Positions 1 through 6,701 of a DNA stretch of 6,701 nt are shown one piece after another (position 1 is the first letter of the stretch; each line of letters opens with the position of its first letter). This DNA is from Thermoguttaceae bacterium (GTDB lineage Bacteria > Planctomycetota > Planctomycetia > Pirellulales > Thermoguttaceae). A program made the translations under genes and the position numbers. A model generated the notes under the pieces. It ran no database searches. It saw only the letters and a program-made list of their open reading frames with translations, and had not been told where the DNA came from. The stretch is from positions 1 to 6,701 of the forward strand of contig JAFYVO010000162.1 of NCBI GenBank assembly GCA_017549085.1, in the 5' to 3' direction.

Positions 1-1067
1 GCGTCGGCCAACGTAACGCCCAATTTTTCAAGGGTTCGCGCCTCCGCTCGGAAATCGCGCCCCAACAGAGCGCCGCCGATCGAAATCAACGCGTCGGCGA
101 TCGGCGTCGCGATCCCAAGCGCCGCGCCCAAAGAACTTAGCAACCCCAAACCGTTCGGAACGTCCTCGTAAAGGTAGCGCGTGTTCACCGACGTCGGCCC
201 CTTCGGCCCTCCCTCGCGACCGTACCGCCGGAACGTTTCGAGCGCGTCGACGCTTAAATCCGGCTCGTTGCGGAACTTGCATTCGTCGAGATACGGCGAC
301 GGCTCGCAGTCGAGCGCGGTCAAAATCGCCTTCTTTTCGTCGTCGAGACGCTCCGCAAGTCGCCAAATCGAAGGAGTAAAGGCCTCGCGGTACATCCAAA
401 ACTCGCCTTGCGCGTATTCGATGCGGGCCGCCGACGTGATCGCGCCGACCGTGTGAACGATCAAATTCGGGTTGTGAAGCGCCGACTCCGCAACGTTGCG
501 CCGATAGTAACGGTAAGTATCGACAAGACTTGCGGCGATTTCGAGCCCCTCGTCGCGACGCGCCGGGTCGACAAAACTCAACGCGTTGCGAACGTTTTTA
601 AAGCAAATATTCGCCTCGCCCCGCTCCGACCGAGCGTCGTAAGGCGTCGACTCCCCTTCGGCGAAAATCTCGACGCGGTCTCGCAACGCGCGCCAAAAAT
701 AGAAACTCCCCATATACCCGGGCGCGACAAGAAGTAATTTCGCTCGTTTCAGGTTCGTCGCCAAGATCTCCGCAACCTGCCGATGATAAAGCGTTTGCGT
801 CAAGACCAAAACAACGTCGGACGGCTCCGCGAACGCGATTTTCGGGGCGCGAGTAACGCAAGCGAGCGGGACGAACTCGGACGAACCGTCGAGCGCGTTC
901 AACACGACGCCGCCGGTCGCCGCGATTCGGTCGAAATTTTCGTCGTTCGACGCGTTCGAAGTCTTGCCGTTCGTCGTCTTAAAGAGCGTTACGTCGGCGC
1001 CTTGCTTCGCTAAAATCGCCGCGTGCGCGCAACCGGAGTTCCCGGCCCCGACCACCGTTACTTTCAT
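1..1067 (-). CDS. Opine dehydrogenase family protein (octopine/nopaline dehydrogenase type), C-terminus cut by window edge
   Basis: This frame is open from the ATG at 1067 to the left edge and gives 355 codons; the family is usually about 360 residues, so only a few are likely missing. The N-terminus reads MKVTVVGAGNSGCAHA, a Rossmann dinucleotide-binding start with GAGNSG at residues 7-12. The second half matches the helical domain of NAD/NADP octopine/nopaline dehydrogenases: HNPN at 198-201, FWMYREAFTPS at 223-233, YLYEDVPNGL around 299-308, and FRAEARTLEKLGV near the end. By family knowledge H198 and D302 probably form the His/Asp catalytic pair, which I infer without an alignment. Members reductively join an amino acid to a 2-oxoacid using NAD(P)H, but many bacterial homologues have no known substrate, so none is assigned here. 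It is cytoplasmic, with no signal peptide. A GAGG ribosome site lies at 1076-1073, five bases before the ATG. It follows wecB by 107 bases on the same strand. Confidence 0.86.
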   Translation of the reverse strand, partial: MKVTVVGAGNSGCAHAAILAKQGADVTLFKTTNGKTSNASNDENFDRIAATGGVVLNALDGSSEFVPLACVTRAPKIAFAEPSDVVLVLTQTLYHRQVAEILATNLKRAKLLLVAPGYMGSFYFWRALRDRVEIFAEGESTPYDARSERGEANICFKNVRNALSFVDPARRDEGLEIAASLVDTYRYYRRNVAESALHNPNLIVHTVGAITSAARIEYAQGEFWMYREAFTPSIWRLAERLDDEKKAILTALDCEPSPYLDECKFRNEPDLSVDALETFRRYGREGGPKGPTSVNTRYLYEDVPNGLGLLSSLGAALGIATPIADALISIGGALLGRDFRAEARTLEKLGVTLAD

Positions 1068-1174
1068 CGCAACCTCAAATTTCTCAACTATTTAAACGCG
1101 TTTTTCTTTCCGCCGCGACGTCGAAACCGCCCGCCGTCGCCGTCGCGCCGCCTTAACTTCTTTAACGTCGACGT
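1068..1174 (-). other. Gap between wecB and the opine dehydrogenase gene
   Basis: These 107 bases separate two genes on the same strand. I see no hairpin followed by a T run, and no promoter with good boxes at proper spacing, only an AT-rich patch around 1080-1093. Co-transcription with wecB is therefore possible but not shown. A 12-base perfect palindrome (AACGTCGACGTT, 1164-1175) touches the wecB stop codon; given the CG-rich local composition it may mean nothing. Confidence 0.5.
1073..1076 (-). promoter_or_regulatory. Ribosome binding site of the opine dehydrogenase gene
   Basis: On the minus strand GAGG lies five bases before the ATG at 1067. No other in-frame start nearby has such a site, and the glycine-rich NAD motif begins only seven residues after this ATG, which supports the start. 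Confidence 0.7.
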
Positions 1175-2269
1175 TTACGCGAATTTCTCCGCCAAGACGT
1201 CGGCGATTCGCTCCGCCGCTCGACCGTCCCAAAGGGGCGGAATCTCGCCAACTCGCGCCGTTCCGGACTTTAACTTGCGATACGCCGCCAAAATCGCGCT
1301 CGGGTCGAGCCCGACCAAGCGGTTCGTTCCGATTTCGCAAGTACTTGGCCGCTCGGTGTTTTCGCGCAACGTCAAACACGGGACGCGCAGCGCCGTCGTT
1401 TCCTCTTGGAGCCCGCCCGAGTCGGTCAGGACGACGAAAGCGTTCGCGTTCAGCTTCAAAAATTCGAGATAGCCGAGCGGTTCGACGAGACGCAGGTTCG
1501 CGATTTTTTCGACGCGCTCAGCGAAGCCGAACTCCGACAAGCGGTTGCGAGTGCGCGGGTGAATCGGGAAAACGATCGGCATATCGGCGGCGATCTCCTC
1601 CAACGCGCCCAAGACGTCGGCGAACGCCTTCGGGTCGTCGACAAGACGCGGCCGATGCAGGGTCAACGTCGCGTATTTTTTCGGTTCGAGCCCGAGCGTT
1701 TCGAGAATCGGTCGCGCGTCGGCCTTCGCCTTGTTTCTTAAGAGCGAGTCGATCATCACATTCCCAACGAAAAAGACGCGTTCCGACGCAACCCCTTCGT
1801 TCGCAAGATGTTCGACGCCGCTCTTCTCGGTGCAGAAGAGGAAGTCGGCGATCGAGTCGACGACGATTCGGTTGATTTCCTCCGGCATCGTTCGGTCGCC
1901 GCTGCGGAGCCCCGCCTCGACGTGAATCGTTGGAATCCCGAGCTTTACGGCAACCAACGCGCAAGCGAGCGTCCCGTTGACGTCGCCGACGACGAGAACG
2001 GCGTCCGGCTTTTGGTCGAGGCAAACTTGCTCGAACGCCTTCATCGTTTCCGCCGTCGCGACCGCGTGCGACCCGCCGCCGACGCCCATATTCACGTCCG
2101 GCAGCGGAATTTCGAGTTCGCGGAAAAAGAGCCCCGACATTTTTTCGTCGTAATGTTGGCCCGTGTGAACGAGAATCGGCTCAAACTCCGGACGCTCTTT
2201 GAAAACGCGCATTAACGGCGCAATTTTCATAAAATTCGGACGGGCGCCCGCGACGCAAACGATCTTCAT
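1175..2269 (-). CDS. wecB: UDP-N-acetylglucosamine 2-epimerase, non-hydrolysing
   Basis: This 364-residue protein has the usual length for the family, which converts UDP-GlcNAc to UDP-ManNAc for surface polysaccharides in the cytoplasm. It has the two Rossmann-like halves of a GT-B fold. Visible motifs are GARPNFMKIAPL (8-19), HTGQHYD (35-41), VVGDVNGT (93-100), HVEAGLRSGDRTMPEEINR (116-134), TLHRPRLVDD (203-212), PIHPRTR (235-241), LTDSGGLQEE (281-290) and LRENTERP (301-308). D96, E118, E131 and H205 correspond by motif to the catalytic acids and histidine known in E. coli WecB (D95, E117, E131, H213). The frame could extend upstream to a TTG at 2356, but the ATG at 2269 is chosen because it has GAGGAG six bases upstream and begins directly at the family's first strand. 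The segment after H205 reads PRLVDD where PSNVDD or PENVD is usual. The next gene downstream is the opine dehydrogenase homologue. Confidence 0.95.
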   Translation of the reverse strand: MKIVCVAGARPNFMKIAPLMRVFKERPEFEPILVHTGQHYDEKMSGLFFRELEIPLPDVNMGVGGGSHAVATAETMKAFEQVCLDQKPDAVLVVGDVNGTLACALVAVKLGIPTIHVEAGLRSGDRTMPEEINRIVVDSIADFLFCTEKSGVEHLANEGVASERVFFVGNVMIDSLLRNKAKADARPILETLGLEPKKYATLTLHRPRLVDDPKAFADVLGALEEIAADMPIVFPIHPRTRNRLSEFGFAERVEKIANLRLVEPLGYLEFLKLNANAFVVLTDSGGLQEETTALRVPCLTLRENTERPSTCEIGTNRLVGLDPSAILAAYRKLKSGTARVGEIPPLWDGRAAERIADVLAEKFA

Positions 2270-2275
2270 AAAATT

Positions 2276-2281
2276 CTCCTC
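2276..2281 (-). promoter_or_regulatory. Ribosome binding site of wecB
   Basis: GAGGAG on the minus strand sits six bases before the ATG at 2269. This strong site decides the start in favour of 2269 over the in-frame TTG at 2356. Confidence 0.85.
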
Positions 2282-2312
2282 GGCGACGGCGTTTCTTAAA
2301 AGTCGCGTTTTC

Positions 2313-2365
2313 AACGCTTTACCGACAAACCGACAAGAAAATCGATAAGCGTTCAAAAAAGCGTT
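2313..2365. repeat. Short direct and inverted repeats in the wecB leader
   Basis: On the plus strand AAGCGTT occurs at 2347-2353 and 2359-2365, and its reverse complement AACGCTT at 2313-2319, so the inverted copy could pair with either direct copy. Between them lies a perfect tandem repeat, ACCGACAA twice (2321-2336). All are read directly from the sequence; a role as an operator or RNA switch is speculation. Confidence 0.5.
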
Positions 2366-2458
2366 AAATCAAAACCGGCGAGCGCGAACGCCTTCGAACG
2401 AACGCGCTCCCTCCGACGAATCCGACCGACGCCGTCGACGGTCGAAAAGCGGCGCCGC

Positions 2459-2487
2459 ATTATAAAAATTTTGCGCCGAAAAGTCAA
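2459..2487 (-). promoter_or_regulatory. Sigma70-type promoter facing wecB
   Basis: On the minus strand a TTGACT -35 box (2487-2482) and a perfect TATAAT -10 box (2464-2459) are separated by exactly 17 bases. This is 11 of 12 consensus positions in an otherwise CG-rich region. It would start transcription near 2452 towards wecB and perhaps onward into the opine dehydrogenase gene. Confidence 0.78.
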
Positions 2488-2557
2488 GACGAACGCCCTA
2501 AAAACGCGCTCGCCGTCGCCGATTCAACGCGTTTTGCCCGCGTTTTGCGTTCGATTC

Positions 2558-2586
2558 TTGCAAACCGCGACTTTTTTTGGTAAAAT
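2558..2586 (+). promoter_or_regulatory. Sigma70-type promoter for the GH10 gene
   Basis: TTGCAA (2558-2563) and TAAAAT (2581-2586) are separated by 17 bases and lie about 90 bases upstream of the GH10 ATG. The -10 box matches 5 of 6 consensus positions and the -35 box 4 of 6. Transcription would begin near 2593, leaving a leader of about 80 bases. Its position inside the upstream open extension of the reading frame argues against a start at 2471. Confidence 0.62.
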
Positions 2587-2660
2587 GAAGTCGCGACGAA
2601 ACCCCTTGCGACGCGTTTCGCCGCCGCGCTTGTTGTTTCGTCGCTTTCCTCAACGTTCGC

Positions 2661-2665
2661 AGGAG
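2661..2665 (+). promoter_or_regulatory. Ribosome binding site of the GH10 gene
   Basis: AGGAG lies six bases before the ATG at 2672. It selects this start, which immediately opens a signal peptide, over the open frame that reaches back to 2471. Confidence 0.85.
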
Positions 2666-2671
2666 TTTCCG

Positions 2672-4540
2672 ATGCGCCGTTTTTCTCTTTTCCCCCGCTT
2701 GCCGTCGCCGACGACGCCGTTCCAAACGCTCGCTCTTTGTTTAACGCTCGGCGCCGCCGCGTTCGGCTCGCTCGACCTTCCGCCGACGCTCGCGACCGCC
2801 CAAGAAACGGCGACTTCCGACGAACGCCCGACCGGCGAACTTCTCTTCGAATCGACGGCGCAAGCGTTCGCCGACAACGCTCGTAAAACCCGAATCGGCG
2901 CGATTTCCGTCGTCGACGAAGCGGACGGAATCGGCCCGGTCGCGCGTTGCGAAGTTTTTGAAGAGCCGGAATCGCCTTGGGCGTTTTCGCTCCGTTTTCC
3001 GGTCGACCGCCCGGTCCAAAAGGGGGAAACGCTCCTCCTCGAATTCCGCGCGCGCACCGTTTCGGCGAAAACGGAGTCGGGGCTCGGCTCGCTCGGCGCG
3101 ATGTTCGAAGTCTCGCAGCCGCCTTACGTTAAGTCGTTGGACCGCCGCCTCGAACTCGGCCTCGCTTGGCGCGACTACTCCCTTCCGTTCCGCTGCGTCG
3201 AATCGCGCGACGCCGGGGGAAGCGCGATCGTTTTCTTTCTCGGCTATTTGCCGCAAACCGTTGAAATCGCCGACGTTAAGCTCTCGTCGTTCGGGCAAAA
3301 CTTCGACGTTTCGGCGCTCCGCAGTTCGGAACCGCGTTACAAGGGCGCCGAACCGGACGCGCCTTGGCGAAAAGCCGCGCAAGAGCGCATCGAGCAAATC
3401 CGCAAGGGCGATTTGACGCTTCAAGTCGTCGACGCCGCCGGGAAACCGATTCCGAACGCGACGGTCGAGATTCGCCAAACGCGCTCGGCGTTCGGTTGGG
3501 GGACGGCGGTCGTCGCGGGGCGCATTCTCGCGTCCGGGCCCGACGCCGACCAATACCGCGACTTCATCGCTAAATACTGCAATCGCGCCGTTTTCGAAAA
3601 CGACCTCAAATGGTTCGGTTGGCAAAATCGCCGGAATCGCGCCGACGTTTTCCGGGCGCTCGATTGGCTCGACGAACGCCAAATCGACGTTCGCGGGCAC
3701 TGCCTCGTTTGGCCGTCTTGGCGCAACTCGACGCCGCGCTGGAAGGAACTCGCGTCGAATCCGGAAGCGCTCGACGCCGCGATTCGCGAACACATCCGCG
3801 ACGAAGCGTCGGCGCTCCGGGGGCGCGTCGTCGATTGGGACGTCGTCAACGAAATTCACGATAACAACGATATTTTAAAGATTTTAGGGGACGATATTCT
3901 CGTCGATTGGTTCCAAGAAGCGCGAGCCGCCGACCCGAACGCGCGCCTCTTCATCAACGATTACGGGATTCTCTCCGGCGAAGGGCTCGACCGCCGCAAG
4001 CAAAACTCTTATTTTCGCGAGATTAAGAAGCTCCTCGACGCGGGCGCTCCCATCGGCGGGATCGGGATGCAAAGCCATTTCGGCCAAACCGCGACGCCGC
4101 CGGAACGCCTTCTCGAAATTCTCGACCGTTTCGCCGAGTTGGGCCTCCCGATTTCGATCACCGAACACGACGTCGACGCGACCGACAAAGCGTTCCAAGC
4201 CGAGTTTACGCGGGACTTTCTGACCGCGGCGTTCTCGCATCCGACCGTCGACGAAATCTTGATTTGGGGCTTTTGGGAACGCTCGCACTGGCGCCCGGAA
4301 TCGGCGTATTTCACCGCGAACTGGACGCCGACGAACGCCGGTAAAGTTTGGCAAGAGCTTGTCGGCGAAACTTGGCGCTCGAATCTCGACGCGACGTCAA
4401 ACGAAAACGGCGCCGTCGCAACTCGCGTTTTTCTCGGCGATTACCGCTTAACCGTTCGCGTCGGCGACAAGACGAAAACGGTTGAAACGACCGTCGAAAA
4501 GAACGCCGCCGAACCGCTCGTCGTCCGCTTCGACGACTAA
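2672..4540 (+). CDS. Secreted multidomain GH10 glycoside hydrolase (endo-1,4-beta-xylanase type)
   Basis: This 622-residue protein probably cleaves xylan backbones outside the cytoplasm with retention of configuration. The order is: a signal peptide (charged MRRF start, hydrophobic stretch about 18-34, possible cleavage near ATA-QE at 41-45); a beta-rich region (about 50-215) resembling carbohydrate-binding jelly rolls and ending in FFLGYLPQTVEIADVKLSSFG; an Ig-like strand segment (about 235-280, DLTLQVVDAAGKPIPNATVEI); the GH10 barrel (about 290-560); and a C-terminal beta segment (about 560-622, FLGDYRLTVRVGDKTKTVE). Barrel motifs include FENDLKW (308), GHCLVWPSW (341), WDVVNEIHD with the probable acid/base E394, FINDYG (427), GIGMQSHF (464), ITEHDV with the probable nucleophile E498, and IWGFWERSHWRP (about 531). 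The 104-residue distance between the two glutamates fits GH10. HCLVWPSW has P where classical xylanases have H. It is transcribed alone, divergent from wecB and convergent with clpB. The true substrate could be another beta-1,4-linked glycan. Confidence 0.94.
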   Translation: MRRFSLFPRLPSPTTPFQTLALCLTLGAAAFGSLDLPPTLATAQETATSDERPTGELLFESTAQAFADNARKTRIGAISVVDEADGIGPVARCEVFEEPESPWAFSLRFPVDRPVQKGETLLLEFRARTVSAKTESGLGSLGAMFEVSQPPYVKSLDRRLELGLAWRDYSLPFRCVESRDAGGSAIVFFLGYLPQTVEIADVKLSSFGQNFDVSALRSSEPRYKGAEPDAPWRKAAQERIEQIRKGDLTLQVVDAAGKPIPNATVEIRQTRSAFGWGTAVVAGRILASGPDADQYRDFIAKYCNRAVFENDLKWFGWQNRRNRADVFRALDWLDERQIDVRGHCLVWPSWRNSTPRWKELASNPEALDAAIREHIRDEASALRGRVVDWDVVNEIHDNNDILKILGDDILVDWFQEARAADPNARLFINDYGILSGEGLDRRKQNSYFREIKKLLDAGAPIGGIGMQSHFGQTATPPERLLEILDRFAELGLPISITEHDVDATDKAFQAEFTRDFLTAAFSHPTVDEILIWGFWERSHWRPESAYFTANWTPTNAGKVWQELVGETWRSNLDATSNENGAVATRVFLGDYRLTVRVGDKTKTVETTVEKNAAEPLVVRFDD

Positions 4541-4657
4541 CGCCAACCTGTTGCTAACGTTAACGTTCCAAGAAACGACAAACCGCGTTTTCCGCCGACT
4601 ATCGCCGGTTGAAAACGCGGTTCTTTTTAGCGACTCAACTTCGCAACACGTTAAACG
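4541..4657. other. Convergent gap between the GH10 gene and clpB
   Basis: The 117 bases between the two stop codons contain the terminator hairpin and, nearer the GH10 end, a perfect 12-base palindrome formed by two tandem AACGTT units (4556-4567). Nothing coding is seen. Confidence 0.6.
4581..4628 (+). terminator. Intrinsic terminator of the GH10 gene, possibly bidirectional
   Basis: AACCGCGTTTTC (4581-4592) pairs perfectly over 12 base pairs with GAAAACGCGGTT (4611-4622), leaving an 18-base loop, and is followed by CTTTTT (4623-4628). It lies 40 bases after the GH10 stop codon. Read from the minus strand, the same hairpin follows the clpB stop by 35 bases, but its downstream T tract is interrupted (TTTGTCGTTTCTT), so termination of clpB there is likely but weaker evidence. 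Confidence 0.85.
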
Positions 4658-6701
4658 TCAACGCTTATCGCCAACGACGTTAAACCGGAACTCGCCGCCG
4701 TCGAAGTCGACGACAATTTGTCGACGCGGCGCGTTTTCTCCGCCGAACGTCGCCGGACGTTTCAGCAACTCCAACGCCAACGGGTTTTGCAACCGTTGCT
4801 GAATAACGCGTTTGAGCGGTCGCGCGCCGAACGCCGGGTCGTATCCGAGCTCCGCGATCCCGTCGAGCGCCGCGTCGGTCAGCGTCAAGTCGACGTTTTG
4901 CTTCGCAAGGAGCGCCGTCAACTTGCGCGCTTGAATCGCGACAATCTTTCTAATCTCTTCTTTCGCAAGGGGTTGGAAGACGATCGTTTCGTCGATTCGA
5001 TTGAGGAACTCCGGCAAAAACCGCTCGCGCAAAATCAGCGAAGTCGCTTCGTTAAGTTCTTCCGTCGTACCGCCTTGCGACGCAATCTCTTGAATCGCGC
5101 GGCTCCCCAAATTCGACGTCATCACAATCAACGTGTTCGAGAAGTCGACCGTTCGTCCTTGATTGTCGGTAAGTCGGCCGTCGTCAAGGAGTTGCAAAAA
5201 GACGTTGAACACGTCGCGGTGCGCTTTCTCGATTTCGTCGAACAGCAGGACGCTGTAAGGGCGACGTCGCGCCGCTTCGGTCAAAACGCCCCCTTCCTCG
5301 TACCCGACGTAACCGGGAGGCGCTCCAATCAGTCGCGCGACCGAATGCTTCTCCATAAACTCGCTCATATCGATCCTTACGATCGCGTTTTCGTCGTCGA
5401 AAAGCGCTTCCGCCAACGCTTTGCAAAGCTCCGTTTTCCCGACGCCGGTCGGGCCCAAGAAGAGGAACGAACCGATCGGGCGCCCCGGATCTTGGAGTCC
5501 GCTCCGACTTCGGCGCACCGCGTTCGACACGGCGTCGACAGCGACGTCTTGTCCGACGACTCGCGCGTGCAGGCGGTCTTCCAGGACGAGCAGTTTCGCC
5601 CGCTCCGTTTCGAGCATTCGCCCGACCGGAACGCCCGTCCAAAGCGCGACGATTTCGGCGATTTCCTCCGGCCCGACGACTTGACGCAAAAGTTTCTTCG
5701 GCGGCGCTTTAGCGATTCCGGAAGCCGCGTTTTCGTTCGCTTCGGCGGCGGCGCGTTCTTCCTCTTCCTCGACGGCGTCGAGTTGTTTCTGCAGGTTTTG
5801 AACCTCCGCGTAAAGCTCGGCCAAACGTTGAAATTCCGCGTTATCGACCGCTTGACCGCGCGAATACGCCGCCTTAATGCTCGCGTCTAAGTTGCGGTAT
5901 TCGAGTTGTTTATCGTCGATTTTTTCGCGCAACCGCTTCGAGTCGCCGACGCCGCTTTTTTCCTTTTCCCAACGCAAGTTCAGCTCCGCCAACGTTTCCG
6001 TTTTCGCGGCGATTTCCTTGCGAATCTCGGCGAGTCGGGCGACGGCGCTCGGCTCCGTTTCGTCGACAAGCTGTCGCTCGGCGATTTTTAACTGCGTTAA
6101 ACGGCGGCGCGCGTCGTCGATTTCTGTCGGAACGCTTTGCAACTCCATCGCCAAGCGGCTCATCGCCTCGTCCATCAGGTCGATCGCTTTATCCGGCAGG
6201 AAGCGCTCCGGAAGGTAACGCTTCGACAACTCGACCGCCGCGACAAGCGCCGAATCCTTGATTTTAACGCCTTTATGATGCGACTCGTACCTGTTTTTCA
6301 GCCCGCGGAGAATCGCCAACGCGTCCTCGACGCTCGGCTCGGCGACCGTAATCGGCTGGAACCGCCGTTCGAGCGCCGGGTCTTTTTCGATATATTTGCG
6401 GTACTCGTCGAACGTCGTCGCGCCGACGCATTTCACCTCGCCCCGCGCAAGCGCCGGTTTGAGAAGGTTTGCGGCGTCGGCGCTCCCTTGCGCGTTCCCC
6501 GCTCCAACGACGGCGTGCAGCTCGTCGATGAAGAGGATAATCCGCCCGTTCGACGCTTCGACCTCCTTCAAGACCGCTTTCAAACGCTCTTCGAACTCGC
6601 CGCGAAACTTCGCTCCGGCGATCAAAGCGCCCATATCGAGCGCGACAACCTCTTTATCTTTAAGGCTTTCCGGCACGTCCCCCTCGACGATGCGCAGCGC
6701 C
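4658..6701 (-). CDS. clpB: ATP-dependent protein disaggregase ClpB, N-terminus beyond the window
   Basis: The frame is open from the right edge to the TGA at 4658, giving 680 residues of a protein usually about 860-880 long. The first visible residues, [17 protein letters not shown], follow the first Walker A in ClpB, so the N-terminal domain and that P-loop are outside. A GTG at 6676 is internal, not the start. Visible in order are the rest of ATPase domain 1 with Walker [13 protein letters not shown] (about 6510-6545), the coiled-coil middle domain (about 6130-5690), ATPase domain 2 with GPTGVGKT (5455-5432), pore loop GYVGYEEGG, Walker [11 protein letters not shown] (about 5218-5247), arginine finger FLNRIDE (about 5010-4990), and sensor 2 GARPLKR near the C-terminus. 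The middle domain separates ClpB from ClpA and ClpC. With DnaK it threads aggregated cytoplasmic proteins through its hexamer pore. Its promoter is outside the window. Confidence 0.97.
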   Translation of the reverse strand, partial: ALRIVEGDVPESLKDKEVVALDMGALIAGAKFRGEFEERLKAVLKEVEASNGRIILFIDELHAVVGAGNAQGSADAANLLKPALARGEVKCVGATTFDEYRKYIEKDPALERRFQPITVAEPSVEDALAILRGLKNRYESHHKGVKIKDSALVAAVELSKRYLPERFLPDKAIDLMDEAMSRLAMELQSVPTEIDDARRRLTQLKIAERQLVDETEPSAVARLAEIRKEIAAKTETLAELNLRWEKEKSGVGDSKRLREKIDDKQLEYRNLDASIKAAYSRGQAVDNAEFQRLAELYAEVQNLQKQLDAVEEEEERAAAEANENAASGIAKAPPKKLLRQVVGPEEIAEIVALWTGVPVGRMLETERAKLLVLEDRLHARVVGQDVAVDAVSNAVRRSRSGLQDPGRPIGSFLFLGPTGVGKTELCKALAEALFDDENAIVRIDMSEFMEKHSVARLIGAPPGYVGYEEGGVLTEAARRRPYSVLLFDEIEKAHRDVFNVFLQLLDDGRLTDNQGRTVDFSNTLIVMTSNLGSRAIQEIASQGGTTEELNEATSLILRERFLPEFLNRIDETIVFQPLAKEEIRKIVAIQARKLTALLAKQNVDLTLTDAALDGIAELGYDPAFGARPLKRVIQQRLQNPLALELLKRPATFGGENAPRRQIVVDFDGGEFRFNVVGDKR

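Larger units (their letters stand above)
2270..2452 (-). other. Long untranslated leader of wecB
   Basis: If the promoter at 2487-2459 is used, transcription starts near 2452 and about 180 bases precede the wecB ATG. The leader contains a 7-bp inverted repeat (GAGCGCG 2380-2386 with CGCGCTC 2403-2409), three copies of AAGCGTT in both orientations, and a tandem 8-base repeat. No hairpin followed directly by a T run is seen, so a classical attenuator is not evident, and I do not recognise a known riboswitch. The function is unknown; the extent is inferred from the promoter. Confidence 0.4.

Noticed and set aside
1085..1102. AAACGCGTTT followed by a T-rich stretch on the plus strand
   Set aside because: The inverted repeat has no loop and no plus-strand gene ends nearby, so a terminator call is unsupported.
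1164..1175. 12-base palindrome AACGTCGACGTT at the wecB stop codon
   Set aside because: It has no loop and no T run, so it is not a terminator. CG-rich palindromes are expected often in this sequence.
2270..2356. In-frame upstream extension of wecB from a TTG at 2356
   Set aside because: The ATG at 2269 has a strong GAGGAG site and matches the family N-terminus; the extension shows no family similarity.
2471..2671. In-frame upstream extension of the GH10 gene by 67 codons
   Set aside because: It would bury the signal peptide, contains the likely promoter, and lacks the ribosome site present before the ATG at 2672.
2741..3859. 372-codon open frame on the minus strand, antisense to the GH10 gene
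   Set aside because: The translation is rich in Arg, Glu, Phe and Val without recognisable domains, no convincing ribosome site was noted, and it lies wholly opposite a clear GH10 gene. It is a product of codon bias.
4718..5890. 390-codon open frame on the plus strand, antisense to clpB
   Set aside because: It is low-complexity and Arg-rich with no family motifs, opposite a highly conserved clpB frame.
6674..6676. GTG at 6676 as the clpB start
   Set aside because: The frame stays open to the window edge and the residues upstream (ALRIVEGD) match ClpB, so this GTG codes for an internal valine.

Overview
The window looks like ordinary chromosomal sequence from a moderately GC-rich bacterium, most likely a planctomycete (Planctomycetota). 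The best evidence for this is the GH10 protein: its order of binding-type domain, short Ig-like segment, catalytic barrel and C-terminal beta segment resembles secreted GH10 proteins I associate with planctomycetes and verrucomicrobia. The ClpB sequence and strong use of NCG codons (GCG, TCG, ACG, CCG) fit but do not prove it. No database search was possible, so the phylum is an inference.

From left to right there are four protein genes. (1) An octopine/nopaline (opine) dehydrogenase family gene on the minus strand occupies 1-1067; its last few codons lie beyond the left edge. (2) A non-hydrolysing UDP-GlcNAc 2-epimerase (wecB) on the minus strand occupies 1175-2269. It lies upstream of the opine dehydrogenase gene, separated by 107 bases with no clear terminator, so the two may share a transcript. 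(3) A secreted multidomain GH10 endo-xylanase-type enzyme on the plus strand occupies 2672-4540. (4) The disaggregase ClpB on the minus strand occupies 4658-6701; its N-terminus lies beyond the right edge.

The gap 2270-2671 is a divergent control region. A near-consensus sigma70-type promoter faces left (TTGACT-17-TATAAT, 2487 to 2459) and another faces right (TTGCAA-17-TAAAAT, 2558 to 2586). The leftward promoter would give wecB a leader of about 180 bases carrying small repeats and a short possible hairpin. The 117-base gap between the convergent GH10 and clpB genes holds a 12-base-pair perfect hairpin followed by a T run, a good intrinsic terminator for GH10 and possibly for clpB too.

The genes do not form one obvious pathway. 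wecB makes UDP-ManNAc for surface polysaccharide, the GH10 enzyme degrades plant xylan outside the cytoplasm, ClpB handles protein aggregates, and the opine dehydrogenase substrate is unknown. I found no RNA genes, mobile elements, CRISPR arrays or phage genes, and no convincing new system. The points most worth a second look are the opine dehydrogenase next to wecB, the structured wecB leader, and substituted active-site-neighbour residues in the GH10 enzyme.
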